Made by a program: the position numbers and the translations under genes. The notes beneath the pieces are model-generated. The model had not been told where the DNA came from. It did not search any database and worked only from the letters and a program-made list of their open reading frames with translations. This document shows positions 8,221 to 17,067 of a DNA stretch of 64,000 nucleotides, piece after piece (position 1 is the stretch's first letter; the number at the start of each line of letters is the position of its first letter). This DNA is from Variovorax paradoxus (GTDB taxonomy: Bacteria > Pseudomonadota > Gammaproteobacteria > Burkholderiales > Burkholderiaceae_C): assembly GCF_030815855.1 (NCBI RefSeq), contig NZ_JAUSXG010000001.1, positions 3,844,001 to 3,908,000 of the forward strand. The letters run 5' to 3'.

Positions 8221-9573
8221 TCAGGGCGCCCGCGCAGGCACGCGGGTTTCGAGCGCGGGCGCTTGCCACTCGGGCTTGATGTGGCAGCCGTTCTTGCCAT
8301 CGGTGTCGTAGCGCGGCATCAGCGCTGCACACCGCCGCGCCAGGCTCGCGGGCGTGGGCTTCTCGCCCTTGTCGATCCAGTCCATCAAGGCGCCGAACAG
8401 CGCCGGGTATTCGGAATCGCTCAGGTAGCTGTGCTCGCGCTCGGCGCTGAAACTCTGCACCAGCGTGCCGCCCGTGCCCGCGGCATCGCGGATGCGCCGG
8501 TAGGCGTTCTCGAGTTCGACGAACGCCGTGGGGTCGTCGATGGCATGCAGGGCCACGGTGGGCAGCGCCGTGCGGCCGGTGGGCTGGCTGTCGGCGGCGA
8601 GCGCGCCCTTGGCTTGCGGATCGGCGGCATAGCGGGCCACGCCGGCGTTCAGCGCCGCATCGTCCGCCGAGCCCTGGTAGACCACGCCGATGTTGCCGAA
8701 GGGATTGCGTCCGCCCAGGCGCTGCTGCACCAGGTCCTGGAACAGCCAGGTGGCCCAGTTCAGGTGGCCCACCAGCGAACGCTCCTGGATCTTGACGACC
8801 GACAGAATGGTCTTGAGCCGCGCCGCCTGCTCGAGCGTACGCTGCGCCGCGGGCATGCCGACGCCGGTGCATTCCTTGACGCGCGCTGCCAATTCGGCGC
8901 GCGTGAGCGTCGAATCCATCGGCAAGCCTTGCCACAACGGATATTGCGGTTCATCGGGCTTCGGATGGTTGCGGCACACGTACTGGTAGACCACACGCAG
9001 GTCGAGCCGGAAATCGTAGGCGCTGTTGCCACCGCCGAGCACGCCGCTGGTGAGCAGCAGGCCGTCGTACGGGCTCTTCGCATCGCCCGCCGGCGCATGA
9101 AGCTCGGCGGCTTTTGCGGCCACGCCCGCGCCGTAGCTTTGGCCATGCAGCAGCGTGCGCCGCGGCGGGCCGAAGCGCTGCACGAAGATGCGGCGCAGGC
9201 GTTCGGTGTCCTCGGCGGCCATGGTCACGCCGTAGCCGCCGCGGCGGTAGGTGGAGCCGGCCCATGCGTAGCCGGCCTTCACGGTGACGGCCCAGCGCTT
9301 CAGGTCTTCCTCGCTGCGTTCGAGCCTGGGCGGACCGGTCTCGGGGCCGCCATGGGCGTGCATGACGAGCACGCGGTTCCATGCCTCCGGGATGGCGATC
9401 CAGTAGAGCGCGCCGGCGCCATCGTCGCCGGTGTAGCAACGCGTTTGCGCAGGCACCGGCGCCGGGCAGGCCGTGGGCTTGGGGCCCCAGGCGGCGGCCT
9501 CGGCCGCGAGCGCGGCTATGGTGCCGAGCAGCGCGAAAGCGAATGTGCGAAGAAGTGGTTTCCTGTTGTTCAT
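8221..9573 (-). CDS. Secreted alpha/beta-hydrolase
   Basis: The product has 450 residues from MNNRKPLLRT at 9573; a longer upstream frame lacks a signal peptide. An N-terminal hydrophobic signal ends near residue 28. The hydrolase core has HAHGGPETGP (oxyanion region) and LLHGQSYGAG with candidate nucleophile S146. A late VALHAIDDPTAFVE strand and SAEREHSYLSD segment are candidates for the catalytic acid and histidine. The exact esterase or peptidase activity is not recognisable. It is divergent from a LysR gene that could regulate it. Confidence 0.75.
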   Translation of the reverse strand: MNNRKPLLRTFAFALLGTIAALAAEAAAWGPKPTACPAPVPAQTRCYTGDDGAGALYWIAIPEAWNRVLVMHAHGGPETGPPRLERSEEDLKRWAVTVKAGYAWAGSTYRRGGYGVTMAAEDTERLRRIFVQRFGPPRRTLLHGQSYGAGVAAKAAELHAPAGDAKSPYDGLLLTSGVLGGGNSAYDFRLDLRVVYQYVCRNHPKPDEPQYPLWQGLPMDSTLTRAELAARVKECTGVGMPAAQRTLEQAARLKTILSVVKIQERSLVGHLNWATWLFQDLVQQRLGGRNPFGNIGVVYQGSADDAALNAGVARYAADPQAKGALAADSQPTGRTALPTVALHAIDDPTAFVELENAYRRIRDAAGTGGTLVQSFSAEREHSYLSDSEYPALFGALMDWIDKGEKPTPASLARRCAALMPRYDTDGKNGCHIKPEWQAPALETRVPARAP

Positions 9574-9780
9574 CAATGCCGTGCTCCGAGTTCCGGCGCC
9601 GCGACCGTCCCCGATCTGGAGACGAAGCCGAGAACGCAGTGGTTGAACGCTGGCCATGGCGTAGCTGCAGTCGGCCGCGCCCGCCGCCAGGCTCTGCTTC
9701 GTTGCCAGCAGCCGGACGATAGGTGCACAGGTGACTTCGGGTCAAATAAAATAACAAAGCACTTTCAATACGAAAAACAT

Positions 9781-10701
9781 ATGGACATCAGAGCGCTGCG
9801 CTACTTCGCGGCCGTGGCCGAGAGCGGCCACATGACGCGTGCCGCAGAGCAACTCGGTATTCAGCAGCCGCCGCTGAGCCAGCAGATCAAGGCGCTCGAA
9901 CGCGAGCTGGGCGTGCTGCTGTTCAGGCGGCATCCGCGCGGCGTGGCGCTCACCGATGCGGGCCGGCTGTTCCAGGTCGAAGCACTGCGCATGCTCCACG
10001 ACATGGAGGCCATGAAGCAGCGCATGGCGCGCGTGGCCGAGGGGCAGGCCGGCACGCTGGCCGTGGGCTTCACGAGTTCGGCGGCGGCGCATCGCTTCAT
10101 GCCCGAAGCCCTGCGTGCCTTTCGCCGCGCGCACCCGGGCGTGGCGCTGCAGCTGCGCGAAGACAACGCCGCCGAACTCACCGACGCACTGGCCGCCGGC
10201 CGCCTGCACTGCGGCCTGCTGCGCGTGCCGGTGGCGCGGCCCGACGGCCTGGTGTTCGAAACGCTGCTGCGCGAACCGGTGCTGGTGGCCATGCCCAGCG
10301 ACCATCGCTTGGCCCTCTCGCGCGGCAAGGGCTCGCGCCCGCTGCCGCTCGCGAAGCTGTGCGAGGAAGGCATCATCCTCGTGCGGCGCCCCGGCGCGCC
10401 CGGCCTCTACGCCGAGCTGCTCGCGCTGTGCCATGCCAAGGGCCTGCGCCCGCGCGTGGTGGCCGAAGTCGATCGCATGATGACCAACCTGAACCTCGTG
10501 GCCGCGGGTGTCGGCCTCTCGGTGGTGCCGGCCTCGATGACCGGCGTGCACGCGCATGCCATCGCCTATGCGCGGCTGGCCGACGGCGGCCAGCTCGATG
10601 CGCCGCTTACGCTGGTGTCGCGCGCCGAGGAAGACAACCTGCCCGCCCAGCACTTTGCCGCGCTGCTGCGTCGGCTCGCGAGCGAGAGCCCGCGGTCGTG
10701 A
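9781..10701 (+). CDS. LysR-family regulator (BenM/CatM-like)
   Basis: The product has 306 residues from the ATG at 9781. The N-terminus is a classic LysR helix-turn-helix (MDIRALRYFAAVAESGHMTR, AAEQLGIQQPPLSQQIKALE). The effector domain contains GTLAVGFTSSAAAHRFMP and HCGLLRVPVARPDGL, as in BenM/CatM-type regulators. It lies at the edge of an AT-rich stretch (9738-9780) that probably holds its promoter. A Bug receptor follows 22 bases downstream and a hydrolase is divergent; both are candidate targets. Confidence 0.9.
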   Translation: MDIRALRYFAAVAESGHMTRAAEQLGIQQPPLSQQIKALERELGVLLFRRHPRGVALTDAGRLFQVEALRMLHDMEAMKQRMARVAEGQAGTLAVGFTSSAAAHRFMPEALRAFRRAHPGVALQLREDNAAELTDALAAGRLHCGLLRVPVARPDGLVFETLLREPVLVAMPSDHRLALSRGKGSRPLPLAKLCEEGIILVRRPGAPGLYAELLALCHAKGLRPRVVAEVDRMMTNLNLVAAGVGLSVVPASMTGVHAHAIAYARLADGGQLDAPLTLVSRAEEDNLPAQHFAALLRRLASESPRS

Positions 10702-10723
10702 GCGCAGCGCCAAGGGTGCACCC

Positions 10724-11725
10724 GTGAGCCCGCGAGTCCAGCGCCGCCGCTTCGTGCGCCACCTGGGCACGGCGCTCGCCGCCGCGTGTGCGGCTGCTCC
10801 GTGGCTGCTGCACGCTGCTGCGCCGCCCTGGCCGAATCGGCCGGTCCGGTTGATCGTCGTGTATCCGCCCGGGGGCGTGAGCGACGGCATGGCGCGCGCG
10901 CTGGCGGAGCCGCTCGCACAGGCGCTGGGCGTTCCTGTGCTCATCGAAAACCGCGCCGGCGCGGGCGGCAGCGTGGGCATGGATGCGCTCGCGCGTTCGG
11001 CGCCCGACGGCTGCACGCTCGCCTTCTCGGCCATCAGCCCGCTCACGCTGCATCCGCTGCTCGCCCGCGTGCCCTACGACGCGCTGCGCGGCTTCGCGCC
11101 CGTGGCCAGCGTCATGCGAACGCCGGTGCTGGTGGTCGGCACGCCCGCCTTCGCGGGCCGCAGCTTCGACGACCTGATCGCCATGGCGCGCAGCCAGCCG
11201 GGGGCCGTGCGCTGGGCCACCTCGGGCGTGGCCACCATCGGCCACATGGTGCTGGCGCAGGTGCGCATGCAAAGCCGCACCGAGATCACCCACATTCCGT
11301 ATCAGGGTGGCGGTCCGCAGCTCAACGATGCGCTGAGCGCGCAGTTCGAGGTGCTGTCGACCAACGTTGCGGCGCAGCAGCTGCAGTACATCGAAAGCGG
11401 CCGGCTGCGCGCGCTGGCGGTGGGCGCGCCCGCCCGCATCGAGGCGCTGCCCTCGGTGCCCACGCTCGCGGAACTGGGTTTCGAGAAGGCCAACCGCGAT
11501 TCGCTCTTCGGCATCTTTGCGCCGGCACGCACGCACACCGCCGTGGTGCAGCGCCTCCATGCGGAGATCAACCGCCTGCTGCGAACCGAGCCGCTGCGCG
11601 CCCGCCTGCGCGACGCCTACAACATTCCGGCCGGCGGCAGCATCGAAGACTTTGCGCAGGAGATTGCCATCGACCGGCGGCGCAACCGCGCGCTGGTGAC
11701 GGGGGATCGGTCGCAGTTCGACTGA
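10724..11725 (+). CDS. Tripartite tricarboxylate transporter (Bug/TctC) substrate-binding protein
   Basis: The product has 333 residues from a GTG at 10724. That start gives SPRVQRRRFVRHLG, a possible Tat-like or Sec signal, followed by AAPWLLHAAA. Bug landmarks follow: NRPVRLIVVYPPGGVSD, ENRAGAGGSVGMDALA, HIPYQGGGPQLNDAL and GRLRALAVGAPARIEALPSVPTLAELG. These periplasmic proteins bind organic acids for TctAB-type importers, but no TctA or TctB gene is nearby, so it is an orphan receptor. It is probably co-transcribed with the LysR gene. Confidence 0.9.
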   Translation: MSPRVQRRRFVRHLGTALAAACAAAPWLLHAAAPPWPNRPVRLIVVYPPGGVSDGMARALAEPLAQALGVPVLIENRAGAGGSVGMDALARSAPDGCTLAFSAISPLTLHPLLARVPYDALRGFAPVASVMRTPVLVVGTPAFAGRSFDDLIAMARSQPGAVRWATSGVATIGHMVLAQVRMQSRTEITHIPYQGGGPQLNDALSAQFEVLSTNVAAQQLQYIESGRLRALAVGAPARIEALPSVPTLAELGFEKANRDSLFGIFAPARTHTAVVQRLHAEINRLLRTEPLRARLRDAYNIPAGGSIEDFAQEIAIDRRRNRALVTGDRSQFD

Positions 11726-11729
11726 GGTG

Positions 11730-12293
11730 CTACGCCTCGGCGCTCCAGAGTCCGGGGTAGTCGCGCACGAAGCCTTCGGGCGTCGCGCGCAATGTCGCCG
11801 CGTAGTCGAAGCGCTTCGCGTCGTAGGCGTATTCGTCCTCGCCGGTGCGCTCGTAGCGCTGCATCAACTCGCTGAGCACGCCGCCGCCGTCCAGATCGAC
11901 CCAGGCCGCCGGCGCATCGGCGCCCTCGCCTTTCGAAAGATTGAGCCGGCGCAACTGCAGCAGGTTGGTGGCGGGCGTAAAGCCGAGGTCGAGGTCCACG
12001 CAATGCGAAAGGTCGGGCACCGCCTCGTCGTTGAGCTTCCAGTGTCCGCGCGCGTCGCGGGCGATCGACAGGTCGATGGCAGTGCCGCCGAGCCAGCCGC
12101 GCACGGTGCCCCATTGCGCATGCCAGTGCAAATCGCAACGCACCCGATAGTGCAGTTGCGCGATGCGGTGGTCCTCGAGGCGAAAGACGGCGGCGCCGTC
12201 GAGCTGCCACGCGTTGGCGTTGCGCTCGAGGCGGCAGGCGTCGTGGCCCGGTGCATCGAGCCTGCGCCACAGAATGGAAGCGACGGTTTGCAT
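11730..12293 (-). CDS. Putative glycolipid-binding family protein
   Basis: The product has 187 residues from MQTVASILWRRLD. The pattern SILWRRLDAPGHDACRLE, followed by repeated beta-strand-like segments (LHYRVRCDLHWHAQW, HWKLNDEAVPDLSHCVDLDLGFTPATN), matches the Glycolipid_bind (DUF1089) family. The fold is thought to be a beta barrel and the true ligand is unclear. No signal peptide is seen. The gene is convergent with the Bug gene (4-base gap) and divergent from the YiiX-like gene. Confidence 0.78.
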   Translation of the reverse strand: MQTVASILWRRLDAPGHDACRLERNANAWQLDGAAVFRLEDHRIAQLHYRVRCDLHWHAQWGTVRGWLGGTAIDLSIARDARGHWKLNDEAVPDLSHCVDLDLGFTPATNLLQLRRLNLSKGEGADAPAAWVDLDGGGVLSELMQRYERTGEDEYAYDAKRFDYAATLRATPEGFVRDYPGLWSAEA

Positions 12294-12351
12294 GGCGCGG
12301 ATGATGGCCCCAGCGGGCGCAACAGGCAAGCCTTGTCACAATGCGCCGCAC

Positions 12352-12972
12352 ATGAAGAAAATCCATCTCTCCGCCGCAGCCCTGCTGATAGCCGCTCTGC
12401 TCCCCCTGTTCGCCGCCCCGGCCCATGCCGCGCTGAAAGACGGCGACATCGTCTTTCACACCTCGCGCTCGGCCCAGAGCGTGGCGGTTCAGCGCGCCAC
12501 CGGCTCGCGCTACAGCCACATGGGCATCGTGCTGCTGCGCGGCGGCAAGCCCTATGTGTTCGAAGCGGTGTCGACGGTGCGCTACACGCCGCTCGCGCAG
12601 TGGACCGCACGCGGAGACGGCGGGCACTATGTGGCGAAGCGGCTGCGCAACGCCGATGCACTGCTGACGCCCGGCGCCGTGGCGCGCCTGCACGCGGGCT
12701 CCGCGGATTACGAAGGCCGCCCCTACGACCTGAGCTTCGAATGGTCGGACCAGCGCATCTACTGCTCCGAACTCGTGTGGAAGCTCTACCAGCGCGCGCT
12801 GGGTGTGCGCATCGGCGAGCTGCAGAAAATTCGCAGCTTCAATCTGAGCGACCCCGCAGTGCGCGCCAAGATGCGCGAGCGCTACGGCGACAAGGTGCCG
12901 ATGGACGAGCCCGTAATCTCGCCGGTGGCGATGTTCGAATCGCCGCTGCTGACGACGGTGGAGACGCGCTGA
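12352..12972 (+). CDS. YiiX-like NlpC/P60-superfamily cysteine hydrolase
   Basis: The product has 206 residues with a signal peptide of about 27 residues (MKKIHLSAAALLIAALL, cleavage after AHA). It begins with ALKDGDIVFHTSRS, the YiiX/YebB hallmark. H56 in SRYSHMGIV and C138 in RIYCSELVW are the likely catalytic pair of the permuted NlpC/P60 fold. Members are peptidases or amidases acting on the cell envelope; no specific substrate is known. It is monocistronic. Confidence 0.85.
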   Translation: MKKIHLSAAALLIAALLPLFAAPAHAALKDGDIVFHTSRSAQSVAVQRATGSRYSHMGIVLLRGGKPYVFEAVSTVRYTPLAQWTARGDGGHYVAKRLRNADALLTPGAVARLHAGSADYEGRPYDLSFEWSDQRIYCSELVWKLYQRALGVRIGELQKIRSFNLSDPAVRAKMRERYGDKVPMDEPVISPVAMFESPLLTTVETR

Positions 12973-13058
12973 GTCCCAGGCCCGCCGCGCCGAAAAGCGC
13001 GTTCCTATCGCGCACGGCGAGCTAACATCATTCGCTCGACATTCAAAGGAGCGTGCGA

Positions 13059-13700
13059 ATGGCACCCTGGTTCGCCGATACCAAGCCGATCGACTCGCTG
13101 GAGCCCGAGATCGCGTTTCATTTGCAGGACGAGTTTCATCCTGCGATGGGCGGGCGGGCCGAACCGCTCGCGTTGCCGGAATTCCCGCGCGCTTCGCGAT
13201 TGCTGGCGTGCACCTCGGAGGTGATCGGACACGAGGCGGAACTCGCCGCGTACTACGGCCGGGTGGCCGCGCTGGCCCGGCGGCACACGCTGAAACTCGA
13301 TCAGGTGCGCCAGTATTTTCGGATGGATCTGCGGCTCGACAACGACGATGCGAACGTGCACCTGTCCTTCCCCTGGTACGACAGCTTCGCCGCCATGGAT
13401 CACTTTCTCGCCGCCGTGGTCGGGAACGACGAAGGCATGATCTACGACGACCAGGACCAGGGTTGGGCGGTGGAGGTCTGGGCCCGCAACGGTACGCTCT
13501 ACATTCGCGAAAACGACCCCGACGATTCCGATAATGAACCCGGCCAAGCCGTTGCGGTGCCCAGGGCCGGCCTGCAGGCCCGCATTGCCCCCTTGCGCGA
13601 GCGCACCGTGAAGCTCGTGGCCCGGCTTGCAAAAGAGCTTGGACCGGATGCATGGCTTGATGGCGAGGTGCAGCCGGCTGGGGCGCTCGATCTGCACTGA
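13059..13700 (+). CDS. Hypothetical acidic protein next to the toxin/immunity pair
   Basis: The product has 213 residues, starting at ATG 13059 with AGGAG eight bases upstream; a GTG at 13053 is too close to that site. I do not recognise a family. The protein is acidic and soluble, with a compact central part (YFRMDLRLDNDDANVHLSF, MIYDDQDQGWAVEVWARNG) and no signal peptide or membrane segment. It converges on the CdiI-like gene (46-base gap). Acidic, soluble and beside a toxin, it could be an accessory immunity protein, but that is only a guess. An antisense frame of similar length is judged a shadow. Confidence 0.7.
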   Translation: MAPWFADTKPIDSLEPEIAFHLQDEFHPAMGGRAEPLALPEFPRASRLLACTSEVIGHEAELAAYYGRVAALARRHTLKLDQVRQYFRMDLRLDNDDANVHLSFPWYDSFAAMDHFLAAVVGNDEGMIYDDQDQGWAVEVWARNGTLYIRENDPDDSDNEPGQAVAVPRAGLQARIAPLRERTVKLVARLAKELGPDAWLDGEVQPAGALDLH

Positions 13701-13746
13701 AAACTGCCTGCATCGTGCGCTGAGGCATCGGGCGGAGCGCCCGCTG

Positions 13747-14025
13747 CTATTTCAGTGCGGCGAGCACGCTCTCCAGGAATTCGCGCATGGTGGATCCGAA
13801 GTCTTCCGGCTGGGCGGGCCGCTCGAACCGCCGCGGGAATTCGGCTTCCAGGTCCGGGTGCGAGCGCATGAAATGGATGATCTCGGCGCGCAGCGCTTCG
13901 AGTTCGGCCGGCGTGGAGGCCTTCCGGTATTCGGCCATGACTTCGGCACCGGTCTCGCCGAAGTAATCGTAATCTTGGCCGAAATAGACCTTGGTGAGGT
14001 TATCGATGAGTTCGTAGCGTTTCAT
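13747..14025 (-). CDS. CdiI-type immunity protein (CdiI_2-like)
   Basis: The product is a 92-residue acidic protein. The pattern MKRYELIDNLTKVYFGQDYDY, then EVMAEYRKASTPAELEALR and an acidic helical C-terminus, resembles the CdiI_2 family of contact-dependent inhibition immunity proteins. It begins 19 bases after the stop of the toxin gene on the same strand, the usual toxin-then-immunity order. Its role would be to bind and block the RNase domain in the producing cell and its siblings. Family assignment is by eye. Confidence 0.7.
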   Translation of the reverse strand: MKRYELIDNLTKVYFGQDYDYFGETGAEVMAEYRKASTPAELEALRAEIIHFMRSHPDLEAEFPRRFERPAQPEDFGSTMREFLESVLAALK

Positions 14026-14044
14026 GGCGATTCGACTGCTGGCT

Positions 14045-14890
14045 TCAGAAGGGGTGCGCCGTCAGTATGTAGTACGGCATTCCGTTGTAGCTCTTCATGT
14101 TCAGGATCACGCGCACGCTGCTCAGCTGGCTGACGGTGCTGCTGCCCCGCTGTACGCCGATGCCCACCACGCTGCCCACGTTGTGCTCGAACACCATGGG
14201 CTTTGAGCCGGTGGCGGCCGAGCGCGACCACGCCTTGATGGCCCTGGCGTTGGCACGAACGGTGGCGCTAATGGCGCGCTCCGCGATGTCGAGGTTGTGG
14301 AACGACGACACCTTGGGCAGCGACGGCTTCTTCACCAAGCGCTCGAAAAGTTCTACCTCAGTCTTGCCGACATGCTCGCGGATCGTGTGGCCGCCGATCT
14401 TGGTGTTCAGCGGCCCTTCATGCCGCAACAGGTCGACCGGCTCCAGGCGAAACCGGCCGGCGCGCACCGCGATCACTCGCGCGACGACCAACCCGGAAGC
14501 CACGGCCAGCGGCACCGCGATGTCCACCGCAAGACCGATGCCGTCGGCCGTTTCGCGCGAAGCACCCAGCGCCTCGGCCGCCGAGCTGGCCGTCACGGCG
14601 GTCACCGTGCGCTGTGGGGTGCCGGTCCAGACCTGGCGGCTCGAGGTTGTCAGGGTGTCGTAGCCGTGCACGCCCAGCACCACGCAGCCGGCCTTGGTCA
14701 TCATTGTGGGCTCGGGTGCGACGCAAAGCACGCCGGCGCCGAGCAGTTCCACGACGCCGCCCACCAGCCCCACGGTGCCCCAGAGCCGATTGCTCAAGCT
14801 CGCGGATTCGGGCACCTCCTGGTCGCCCAACACCGCCGCCATCTGAACCGGTGTCAGCGCGACGCTCAATCCTTCGACTTCGTCATCCAT
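14045..14890 (-). CDS. Polymorphic toxin with C-terminal CdiA-CT-type RNase A domain
   Basis: The product has 281 residues from the ATG at 14890, preceded by a GGAAAGGGA ribosome-binding site. Residues 1-150 form a hydrophobic pre-toxin region with glycine/alanine-rich helices near 37-58 and 116-145. Residues 164-281 match the bacterial CdiA-CT RNase A domain: GGHTIREHVGKTEVELFERL, SSFHNLDIAERAI and a terminal ILTAHPF. By position the active-site set would be H173, R184, T278 and H280, where the last is tyrosine in the characterised Yersinia toxin as I recall it. There is no signal peptide, PAAR domain or CDI transport domain, so the delivery route is unknown. The CdiI-like gene follows directly. 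Confidence 0.75.
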   Translation of the reverse strand: MDDEVEGLSVALTPVQMAAVLGDQEVPESASLSNRLWGTVGLVGGVVELLGAGVLCVAPEPTMMTKAGCVVLGVHGYDTLTTSSRQVWTGTPQRTVTAVTASSAAEALGASRETADGIGLAVDIAVPLAVASGLVVARVIAVRAGRFRLEPVDLLRHEGPLNTKIGGHTIREHVGKTEVELFERLVKKPSLPKVSSFHNLDIAERAISATVRANARAIKAWSRSAATGSKPMVFEHNVGSVVGIGVQRGSSTVSQLSSVRVILNMKSYNGMPYYILTAHPF

Positions 14891-15015
14891 GCCAGATCCC
14901 TTTCCTTCCCATGCCTTCGATGCCATCGGACGGTCAAAACCGCGGTCCGCCGCATTCTGGCATGCATGCACGCGCCGGCGCGCAGACACGGGCCGGCCGC
15001 GAGACAATCGGTGCC

Positions 15016-16263
15016 GTGAGTTCCCCGCCCGTGCCAACGCCTCCGATCCGCCGCATCGCCCACCTCGACATGGACGCCTTCTTCGCGTCGGTCGAGCTGC
15101 TGCGCTATCCGCAGCTCAAGGGGCTGCCGGTGGTGATCGGCGGCGGACGGCGCAGCGTGGACGAGGCGATTCGCCATGTGCCGGAGGGCGGCACGCTGGC
15201 CGACATTCCGATCGAGGCTTTTCCGCGGCTGAAAGACTACGCGGGCCGCGGCGTGATCACCACGGCCACCTACCCGGCGCGGCAGTTCGGCGTGGGCTCG
15301 GCGATGGGGCTGATGAAGGCCGCCAAGCTGTGCCCGCAGGCCATCATCCTGCCGGTGGATTTCGAGGAGATCCGCAAGTATTCGCGCAGCTTCAAGCAGA
15401 TCATCCGGGAGATCGCGCCGCTGATGGAAGACCGCGGCGTGGACGAGGTGTACATCGACTTCACCGACGTGCCCGGCGGCCAGCGCGACGGCGGGCGCTC
15501 GCTGGCGCGGCTGATCCAGAAGACCATTCACGACGCCACCGGTCTCACCTGCTCGATCGGCGTGGCGCCCAACAAGCTCATTGCCAAGATGGCGAGCGAG
15601 TTCAACAAGCCCAATGGAATTTCGATCGTCTACGAGGACGACCTGCAGACGCGCATCTGGCCGCTGTCCTGCCGCAAGGTGAACGGCATCGGCCCCAAGG
15701 CCGACGAGAAGCTCAAGCGCTTCGGTATCGAGACCGTGGGCGAGCTCGCGGCGCGCGACCGCGACTGGCTGATCCAGAACTTCGGCAAATCCACCGGCGC
15801 GTGGATGCACGAAGTGGCCTGGGGCCGCGACGACCGGCCGGTGGTCACCGAGAGCGAGCCCGTGTCGATGAGCCGCGAAACCACCTTCGACCGCGACCTG
15901 CATGCGGTGCGTGACCGTGCGGAGCTCGGCGCCATCTTCACCCACCTGTGCGAGAAGCTGGCCGAAGACCTGCAGCGCAAGGGCTATGTGGGAAAGACCA
16001 TCGGCATCAAGCTGCGCTACGACGACTTCAAGATTGCCACGCGCGACCAGACCATCGACCGCTACACCGCCGACGGCAAGACCATCCGCCAGATCGGCGG
16101 ACTGTGCCTCAAGCGCGTGCCGCTCGAGCGTCCGCTGCGCCTCCTGGGCGTGCGCGTGGGCGCGCTCGCAAAGGCCGGCAGCCCCGAGGCGGCGGCACTC
16201 ACCGGAGCGAGTGCGCAGCGCGTGCCGCCGGAAGCGGCAGCGACCACCGCGTCGCTGTTCTGA
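15016..16263 (+). CDS. dinB: DNA polymerase IV (Y-family translesion polymerase)
   Basis: The product is 415 residues if the GTG at 15016 is the start; no well-placed ATG lies near HLDMDAFF. Y-family catalytic motifs are intact: HLDMDAFFASVE and GVDEVYIDFTD supply the metal-binding acids. CSIGVAPNKLIAKMASEFNKP, the helix-hairpin-helix VNGIGPKADEKL and a little-finger domain follow. It performs error-prone bypass of DNA lesions. The copy lies between the divergently oriented toxin gene and a TIGR02117-like gene that starts 4 bases after its stop. Confidence 0.93.
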   Translation: MSSPPVPTPPIRRIAHLDMDAFFASVELLRYPQLKGLPVVIGGGRRSVDEAIRHVPEGGTLADIPIEAFPRLKDYAGRGVITTATYPARQFGVGSAMGLMKAAKLCPQAIILPVDFEEIRKYSRSFKQIIREIAPLMEDRGVDEVYIDFTDVPGGQRDGGRSLARLIQKTIHDATGLTCSIGVAPNKLIAKMASEFNKPNGISIVYEDDLQTRIWPLSCRKVNGIGPKADEKLKRFGIETVGELAARDRDWLIQNFGKSTGAWMHEVAWGRDDRPVVTESEPVSMSRETTFDRDLHAVRDRAELGAIFTHLCEKLAEDLQRKGYVGKTIGIKLRYDDFKIATRDQTIDRYTADGKTIRQIGGLCLKRVPLERPLRLLGVRVGALAKAGSPEAAALTGASAQRVPPEAAATTASLF

Positions 16264-16267
16264 TCCC

Positions 16268-16960
16268 ATGGCCGGACGTTGGCTCAGGCGAGCCGCATTC
16301 ACATTGCTGGGCTTCGTGGCCCTGGTCGGGTTGTATGTGGGCACGGCCTGCGTGCTGATGTTCTGGCCCGCCAACGCAGGGCCCTCGGCCACTGTCGCCG
16401 AGAACACGACCGCGGTGCAGGCCTGGGTGCTGAGCAACGGGGTGCACACCGACCTGGTGTTTCCGATCCGCTCGACGGGTGTCGATTGGAGGCAGCTCTT
16501 TCCGCTCGCGCACTTCAAGGCCGTGCCGCCCGATGCCGAGTTCATCGCCATCGGCTGGGGCGACCGCGAGTTCTACCTGAACACGCCCACCTGGGGCGAC
16601 CTGACGGCCTCGCGCGCGCTCGGCGCGATGCTTGGCGGCAACCGCGCGCTGCTGCACGTGAGCTATCTCTCGCGCGCCTCGTTGCGCAAGAACGCCTTCC
16701 GCCTGCCGCTCTCGGAAGCGCAGTACGCGCAACTCGCGGGCTACGTGCGCGCCGCGCTGCCTTCGGGTCGCGCAACGCCCATCGCCGGCACTCACTACGG
16801 CAACAACGACGCCTTCTACGAAGCCGAAGGCGGCTACCACCTCTTTGAGACCTGCAACACCTGGACCGGGCGTGGCCTGCGGCAGGCGGGGGTCAAGGTG
16901 AGCCGGTGGACGCCGTTCGATTTCAATGTGGTGTGGCACCTGGAGCCGGTCCGGCCCTGA
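16268..16960 (+). CDS. TIGR02117/DUF2459 family inner-membrane-anchored protein
   Basis: The product has 230 residues with one N-terminal hydrophobic helix (about 8-34), so it is probably an anchored or exported protein. Family marks are VLSNGVHTDLVFPI, FIAIGWGDREFYLNTPTW, SYLSRASLRKNAFRLPLS and HLFETCNTWTGRGLRQAGV. The family is conserved but of unknown function; the histidine and cysteine in those motifs hint at a hydrolase-like active site. It is only four bases from dinB and probably co-transcribed. Confidence 0.85.
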   Translation: MAGRWLRRAAFTLLGFVALVGLYVGTACVLMFWPANAGPSATVAENTTAVQAWVLSNGVHTDLVFPIRSTGVDWRQLFPLAHFKAVPPDAEFIAIGWGDREFYLNTPTWGDLTASRALGAMLGGNRALLHVSYLSRASLRKNAFRLPLSEAQYAQLAGYVRAALPSGRATPIAGTHYGNNDAFYEAEGGYHLFETCNTWTGRGLRQAGVKVSRWTPFDFNVVWHLEPVRP

Positions 16961-17067
16961 CTCCAGGAACAAAGAGCCTCCATCGCACCGGCGGCGCGTG
17001 CGTCGTCCTACAGGCGGCGGTTGCCGGTGCAGGCACAAGCGACGGGTACCGTTTCCACGGAAACCAC

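Noticed and set aside
8263..10701. An 812-residue plus-strand frame ending in the LysR gene
   Set aside because: Only the last 306 codons form the LysR protein; the rest is antisense to the secreted hydrolase.
13005..13697. A 230-residue minus-strand frame opposite the gene at 13059
   Set aside because: Its composition is shadow-like and it has no ribosome-binding site; the plus-strand frame has a good site and balanced composition.
16268..16960. Treating the TIGR02117-like gene as urease-linked
   Set aside because: No urease genes are nearby; the family name alone does not support that role here.
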